Shown: positions 58,787 through 64,000 of the stretch, piece by piece
Numbering within the stretch: the first letter of the stretch is position 1
How the letters are laid out: every line of letters starts with the position of its first letter
Assembly (NCBI RefSeq): GCF_003265705.1
Contig: NW_020312785.1
Span: 18,442,968-18,506,967 of the forward strand
Reading direction: 5' to 3'
Length of the DNA stretch: 64,000 nt
Source: Callorhinus ursinus
Taxonomy: Eukaryota; Chordata; Mammalia; Carnivora; Otariidae
The notes under the pieces: model-generated
The model's input: the letters and a program-made list of their open reading frames with translations, nothing else
Database searches by the model: none
What the model was told of the DNA's origin: nothing
Position numbers and translations under genes: made by a program

Positions 58787-58802
58787 AAATCAGCTTAGTT
58801 TT

Positions 58803-59524
58803 TATGGCAAGTTCACCCCATTTGGGATATGCTTCTTGAAGATTATGGATGGTCAAATTTCCTAGAAAAAGTTACAAAAGAAAAGTTAGTTGGATGAGTT
58901 ACAGCCCTCAATGAAGCTGTTGATAACTGATAATCATCATACCCACTTCAAGAATCCATTCTCTATTGCCTTCATTCTTGGCTAACATGTCTGCGATAGA
59001 GGTGTCTTACCTGGAGGGGTGGCCCAGACCTGTAATCATGAGCCATCTGAACCACTGGTTACCAAATGCTTTTTATACTGTGATTCTTTTTTTGTGCCTT
59101 TAACATTAAAACTGGCCTGGAAGCACCCAGAAGACCTAACTCCTCCTGATTGTTAGCATTAATTCTTCCCACTAGGATGGTGACTCCTCTTTCTGTCTGC
59201 TGGTCTCTTAGAGCAAGGAGCACAAACTAACTGTGTGGCAGCCATAGCATAAGGTTGGTTGATACTCTTATTGTGTCCCATGTATGGGGACCTCTGGATG
59301 TGCAGAGTTTACATTTGCAAAGATGGCAGGAAAAATTTCTCAAATGGGTCAGTGGGAATGATGTGAAACAGTGCCACTTCTGCTTCTACTTGGCTTCTAC
59401 ACTTCTGTATTTTACCTCCTAGAGACACAGCACCATATTGTGATCATTGATTTAAGTTGTATTTCACAACTTGGTAGATGGCATTTTATCTTCTTAGGTT
59501 AGCATCTCTGTGCCGGCGCCTTGC
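58803..59524. other. Unique sequence
   Basis: No gene or transposon recognised. Confidence 0.4.
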
Positions 59525-59525
59525 C

Positions 59526-59552
59526 TGTGTGTGTGTGTATGTGTGTGTGTGT
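59526..59552. repeat. (TG)n microsatellite, interrupted
   Basis: About thirteen tg units with one ta interruption, at the left edge of an L1M fragment. Confidence 0.93.
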
Positions 59553-60061
59553 TTCCCAGCTTTACTGAGATATAATTGACATATAACATGTAAATTTAAG
59601 GTATATAGTCTGATCATTTGATACACATATACGTTGCCAAATGCTTATCACAATAGTTACTTAACATATCCTTCACCTCACATAATTACTGTTTTGTTGC
59701 TATTGCTATGGTGAGAACATTAAAGCTCCATACTCATAGCAAATTTCAAATATACAGTATAGTATTATTAGCTATAGTCACCATGCAGTCCATTAGATCC
59801 CCTGAACTCAATTATCTTGTAACTGGAAGTTTGTACCCTTTGACCAATTTCTCTCCATTCCCCTTACCCCTTGGCTTCTGACAACCACATTCTACTCTCT
59901 GTTTCTATGAGTTCAATGTTTTTAGATTTCATACATAAGTAATATATATTTGTCTTCTTCTCTCTGACTGATTTAACTTAGCATAATGCCATAAGTTCTG
60001 TCTATGTTGCTGCACATGGCAGGATTTTCTTCCTTTTTACGGCTGAATAATATTCTAAGTA
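59553..60061 (-). mobile_element. L1M 3'UTR and ORF2 end, reverse (left part)
   Basis: Antisense L1M: 'ctttactgagatataattga', 'tataacatgtaaatttaagg', 'cattagatcccctgaactca', 'cttctgacaaccacattcta', 'acttagcataatgccataag' and 'ggctgaataatattcta'. It continues after the DNA transposon at 60506. Confidence 0.88.
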
Positions 60062-60505
60062 CCTGACTTACGTTTTTCAAATTTATGATGATGTGAAAGC
60101 CATACACATTTAGTAGAAACCATATTTCAGATTGTGGATTTTGATCTTTTGGGCTAGTGGTATGTGATAGATCCACTCCCAGAAAGCCGTGTGATCGCAA
60201 GGGTTAAATGACTGATATGCTTTCAACTATTCTATACCTACAGAACCATTCTGCTTTTCACTTTCAGTACAGCGTTCGATAAATTCCATAAGATATTGAA
60301 TAGTTCATTACAAAATGGGGTTTGTGTTCCATGATTTTGCCCAACTGTAGGTTAATGTAAGTGTTCTAAGCATGTTTAAGATAGGTGAGGCTAAGCTATT
60401 TGTTTGGTAGGTTAGGTGTATTCAATGCATTTTCAACTTACAACCTTTTCAATTTATGGTGGGTTGATTGGGCTACAACCCCGTCATAAGCCAAGGAAGA
60501 TCTGT
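60062..60505. mobile_element. Tigger-type MITE (MER8-like) inside L1M
   Basis: 'cctgacttacgtttttcaaa' at the left and 'cgtcataagccaaggaagat' at the right are degenerate inverted ends. The inside carries 'gcccaactgtaggttaatgt', 'aagtgttctaagcatgttta', 'gtaggttaggtgtattcaat' and 'tttatggtgggttgattggg', the order I recall for MER8, a TcMar-Tigger non-autonomous element. A TA at 60060-60061 suits the mariner target rule. L1M antisense sequence continues on both sides. Confidence 0.7.
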
Positions 60506-60640
60506 GTGTTTGTGTGATATCTATATTCTACCTTTTCTTTATTGATTCATTTGTCAGTGAACACTTAGATAATTTCTATATCTTGGCTATTGTGAATAAT
60601 GCTAAGCTGTGTTTTTAAGAAGCCAACATGCCGAGATATC
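60506..60640 (-). mobile_element. L1M ORF2 end, reverse (right part)
   Basis: 'ttctttattgattcatttgt', 'cagtgaacacttagataatt' and 'tcttggctattgtgaataat' are antisense L1 ORF2 C-terminal sequence that continues the fragment left of the Tigger element. Confidence 0.75.
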
Positions 60641-62907
60641 AGGCTGACAGATTCTGGGTGGTGCAATACATGTTATAAAAAGTGGATCTCACGGCTGTGT
60701 CCATTTACATGCCACTTTTCATTTAAAGTAGTTTCTTTATTCTGAAACCATATTATGTAAGATCTCATGTTGGTGGATCCAATATGCTCCAAGTCCTTGC
60801 CAATAATGTTAACTGGGACTTTCTTAGGGGAAAAGGCAAGTATATATACAAGGAATATTTATCAATACAAGGCAAAATGAATTTTTTTCCCTTTCAGGGT
60901 AGTCAACAAATTTCTTTTGGGTTTCAGAGGACTTACATTTTCTCTAAGGTAAAAGATAAAAGATTGCCTCTCAAACCCTTGCCACTCAGAAGCAACACAG
61001 TAATTGACAGACCTCTTTGGATTCTGAAGGCAGCAAATTTAACAATTTGGAGTACTCTTTCAACCCATTTACAAGCCGACATAAAAGCTTGCTGGTATTA
61101 AGTGGACTCTAGAGCAAGAAAAGGGGTCTGTAGCAAAAAGATATATATTTGGAATATATAAATTTTTGGAACTTCAGTTTGTAACAGTAGTTACTATTAG
61201 AGGTCAAGACTGGAGGGCTAAAATAATGGATTTTTTTTTTTACTTATTAATCTTTGAACTTTAAAAATAGTCTATTTTTTTTAAAGAATCAATCAAAACA
61301 GAATTCTTCAAATCACAAATTTAGATTGTATCTCTCACTTGGCTACTGGTGCAGCCTCCCCTCACTTAGTTCATTCAAGGCAAAGATATATTTCAGATAT
61401 TTGGAAAACTTTCATACCAGGTCCCCCAAAGTTTGATCTTTCGATTCTGATTTTTCTTTTTTTTCATTTTTGTCAAACATTCTTATTTCCACTCTGAGTT
61501 TTTTACCCACGGGGATTTTATCTATTTATGAGCTCCTGTGTATTTACTGCATGATTCACTGTCACTGGTTTTCATTTTTCCATCTGAGCTAATCTGTACA
61601 CGAATATAGGTCATGTGGATTTAACTTCTTTAGCAGCGAGGAGATCGATTGCAATGCCGTCATCTGTCTTTTTCTCCATGGAATTTGTGTATAGTTTGAG
61701 TGACTGCACCTGCCCACAGTGGGGGTGAGGGACATCTTTGCAGGGGCTCTGGGGTTTTTACTCATGACTCTCTGCAGGGGGAGAAGGGTTGAGAGGAGTT
61801 GTCAAAGCAGCAGGAGAATGTGTGGCAGCTTTCTGTGGTTGGGGGCTGGCAGAGAATGCACAATCCATTTACAGACCAAAGCCAGATCCTCTAAGTTTAG
61901 TACTTATCTCCTTGACCTTGCTGACACCTCATTATTGCAGGTTCCCATCTTTAAAATGATGTGCATTTGGTGTCTGTGATCTCACTTCCTCCTCTCTTTT
62001 CTTCAATTGTTATTTCCCGTCTTCTGCACTTCACACTAAGCCCATTAATTTCCCTCTACAGAAAGGTAATACTCTCTCCCCCTAACTGTCTTGGAAAAGG
62101 AAATGCCAAGGCAAAACAGAGCCAGAAGCAGAGGAGAAGGAGAATTTGATTGACTTGGAAGGCAGAGAAATATACCAAACCTCTGAGTTTAACTTTGTAT
62201 ATGTTGTTGGTGTTTCAATGATCATAACGATAATTAATCACTTTGCAAAAATCTTGCAAAAAAGGATTGTAGTAAATTATTAAATCAGGAACTGGTTTCA
62301 GTAACTATTTAGTCTATTTACTTCACAGATGAGAAAAGAGATGTAGCAATATTAACCACATTTCTTATGGCCACATAGTCCTTTAAGGAAGACGTTTTGT
62401 AATCTGGAGCATAAATAAAATAGGATTGAGAGCTGGTTTAGCAGTGATAAGGTCAGGCTCTCAGAGTGACGTTTGGTGTCTAGGGTACACAGGCCACCGA
62501 GGCAGAGACAGTCCAGTGTCCTGGTTGGATATATAGGTCATGTAACCCTTCTCAGTCCATCCTTAGGGCCACAGGCTTATCTGTCCACACTTTTTCTGGA
62601 AATTTATGGTCAATAATGACACTAGGCCTTGTCTTCCCAGATTTAATTCTGATGGTAAAGAAAGCATCCTATACCACACAGAATTTTTCTGACTGCATTG
62701 GAAAGTGCTTGTTATTATTCGGGGTTCCATCTTTGGAGTGCGAGTGGAGCAGAGAGAGAAAGAGAGCAAAAAGAAAAAAAAGACGCTTGGTTCATGGGCA
62801 GCTCACTCTCAGGATATTCCCATAAAGAAGTTATGTGAAAATTGTCCAAAAGACTTTTTCGAACTACATATAATTTGTTCAGAGTTGAGCTCTATTGTCC
62901 TCCAATA
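60641..62907. other. Unique non-coding sequence
   Basis: No transposon recognised. Frames of 105 codons (60784-61101) and 86 codons (61719-61979) show no recognisable domain or matching splice context. Positions about 62310-62395 may hold an eroded reverse MIR. Confidence 0.4.
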
Positions 62908-63072
62908 ATGTTTCTCAACCCTGGCTGTATATTAGACTAATCCAGAGAGTTCTAAAAGTACACGTATGGCCAGGCCCCACCCCAGACAAATTAAATCAGA
63001 TGCCCTCAGGATGAGATCTAGACATCAGTATTAAGTATCAAAGAGATCTCGTGTAACTGGAGTTGAGAACTC
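62908..63072 (+). mobile_element. MER5A-like hAT-Charlie MITE
   Basis: 'gtttctcaaccctggctgta' at the left end, 'tatggccaggccccacccca' and 'gacatcagtattaag' inside, and 'gagttgagaactcgagaacc' at the right. The ends form a degenerate inverted repeat (tctcaa / ttgaga). Length and order fit MER5A, a non-autonomous element without coding sequence. Confidence 0.75.
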
Positions 63073-63868
63073 GAGAACCCCTTCCTGGAGCAATAGGTGT
63101 CTAATGCCCCTGCTATCCCATGAAAATCCCAGCCATTTTGAGCCATGATTAATAACTGAAGAAAGCTGAAGCAGAAGAAAATCTGAGAACCGTGGCTCTC
63201 TCTGTTTCGTTAAGGACAGGGCAAGAGCCTGACTTTGGGCCAACACGATGATGACCCCGAAATGGAATTAAAAATAGAATTTACCTTGTTATCACTATTA
63301 TTGCAAAGCAATATTAATGCTTTGCACATTTGTCAGAAATAAGAGAAATATTTTGCCATTTTATTTTAATAGCTAGATTTATTTTTGTGAAAGAGTAGTA
63401 TCTTTACAAGTGAAAATTTTAGTTTCTTGAAGTCAGTATCACTATTGACATTAAGTGATATATGTGAAACATTGCAATGAATTTAAAGAAACAGGGAAGC
63501 TAGGCCATTTTTAAGTTTATACAAAATGGGAAATCCACATAGTTCAAATTTATAGTTGCTTATAAAAATAAGATCATTTAAAATTTTCCTCTTTATATTA
63601 TTTTGAAGAACCTCATAATGAAGAGAGACTACTTTGCGTAAAGAAGAAAATGTACAAACAGGTGCTAATAACTGTTGAAGTAGATTGCTTAGATGAGGTT
63701 CGTCCTTATAAATATTTTCTAAAAACATAAAATTGAAAAATATATTTCTAAAATTTAAAATAGAAAATGATCAAGAATTAAAAATTATGTATTCTGGATG
63801 TCACTTTATGTTTCTATTTTTTAAAGCAGGATTTGGCATTCTATTTCTTACGTGATCCCATATATATC
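63073..63868. other. Unique AT-rich sequence
   Basis: No gene or repeat recognised. Confidence 0.4.
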
Positions 63869-64000
63869 AGAGGTTCAAAACTGGTGACAGTTTTGTGTTC
63901 TCCCTAGCAGACATTTGGCAGTATCTGGAGACACTTTTGATTGTCGCACCTGAGGGAAGATGGAGCTACCGGCATTTTGTAGGTAGAAGCCACACAGGCT
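63869..64000 (+). mobile_element. Probable hAT MITE fragment, cut by window edge
   Basis: 'gcagacatttggcagtatct', 'ggagacacttttgattgtcg' and 'ggtagaagccacacaggct' match a common eutherian non-autonomous DNA repeat (catttggcaatgtctggagacatttttggttgtc...). The right end lies outside the window. Family not named with certainty. Confidence 0.55.

Noticed and set aside
60784..61101. 105-codon forward frame as a possible gene
   Set aside because: No recognised motif, no supporting splice or promoter signals, and AT-rich composition like its surroundings.

Overview
This window is nuclear DNA from a placental carnivoran, most likely an arctoid caniform (bear, pinniped or musteloid group). The main evidence is sixteen tRNA-Lys-derived carnivore SINEs. 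Their 5' head reads gcgcctgggtggctcag and their tail reads aaataaataaataaaatc. I see no copy of the dog-specific SINEC_Cf type, whose tail carries gactatcataaat. Carnivore L1 3' ends (gcactgggtgttat...) are also present. The sequence is AT-rich, CpG-poor and littered with ancient transposons, and I recognise no host protein-coding exon, rRNA, tRNA gene or CRISPR. The longest open frames are about 60-155 codons and are either L1 remnants or unremarkable chance frames, so the window is best read as intergenic or deep intronic.

Layout. From 0.16 to 2.83 kb lies an old MaLR/MLT1-like provirus remnant with both LTRs, broken by two SINEs. From 4.97 to 7.29 kb there is a MIR, the 3' end of a carnivore L1 (ORF2 C-terminus plus a 3'UTR with a repeated module), a short second L1 3' end and a hAT-type MITE. 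The 10.9-13.1 kb stretch holds two L1M fragments joined tail to tail, a MIR, a SINE and another MIR. From 15.3 to 22.1 kb there are five SINEs and a decayed forward L1M carrying a reverse L1 3' end. From 22.6 to 28.6 kb lies a nearly complete ancient L1 on the minus strand. It is interrupted by a SINE, by a TTCC/TTTC microsatellite with a 10-N assembly gap, and by a 660-bp solo LTR with a 5-bp target duplication and a TATA box. The 28.6-38.3 kb stretch is quieter, with MIRs and an L1M 3' end. From 38.3 to 41.8 kb there are three SINEs and a MIR.

From about 42.4 to 49.4 kb the young SINEs and L1s disappear. This part contains AT-rich, motif-dense sequence (about 43.6-45.2 kb) and a local CpG cluster with YY1-like and E2F-like sites (47.34-47.50 kb). 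It is the best candidate here for host regulatory function, but this cannot be proven without alignment. From 49.4 to 51.5 kb there are more reverse L1 fragments. From 53 to 60.6 kb there is a SINE, a MIR, two SINEs integrated at exactly the same target site, and an L1M with a Tigger MITE inside it. The right end holds a MER5A-like element and a second hAT-like MITE cut by the window edge.

No genes work together here. The story is one of layered transposon insertion, which can be dated by nesting, beside one repeat-poor block that may be regulatory. Family names for old repeats come from recalled consensus sequences, not from a database search.
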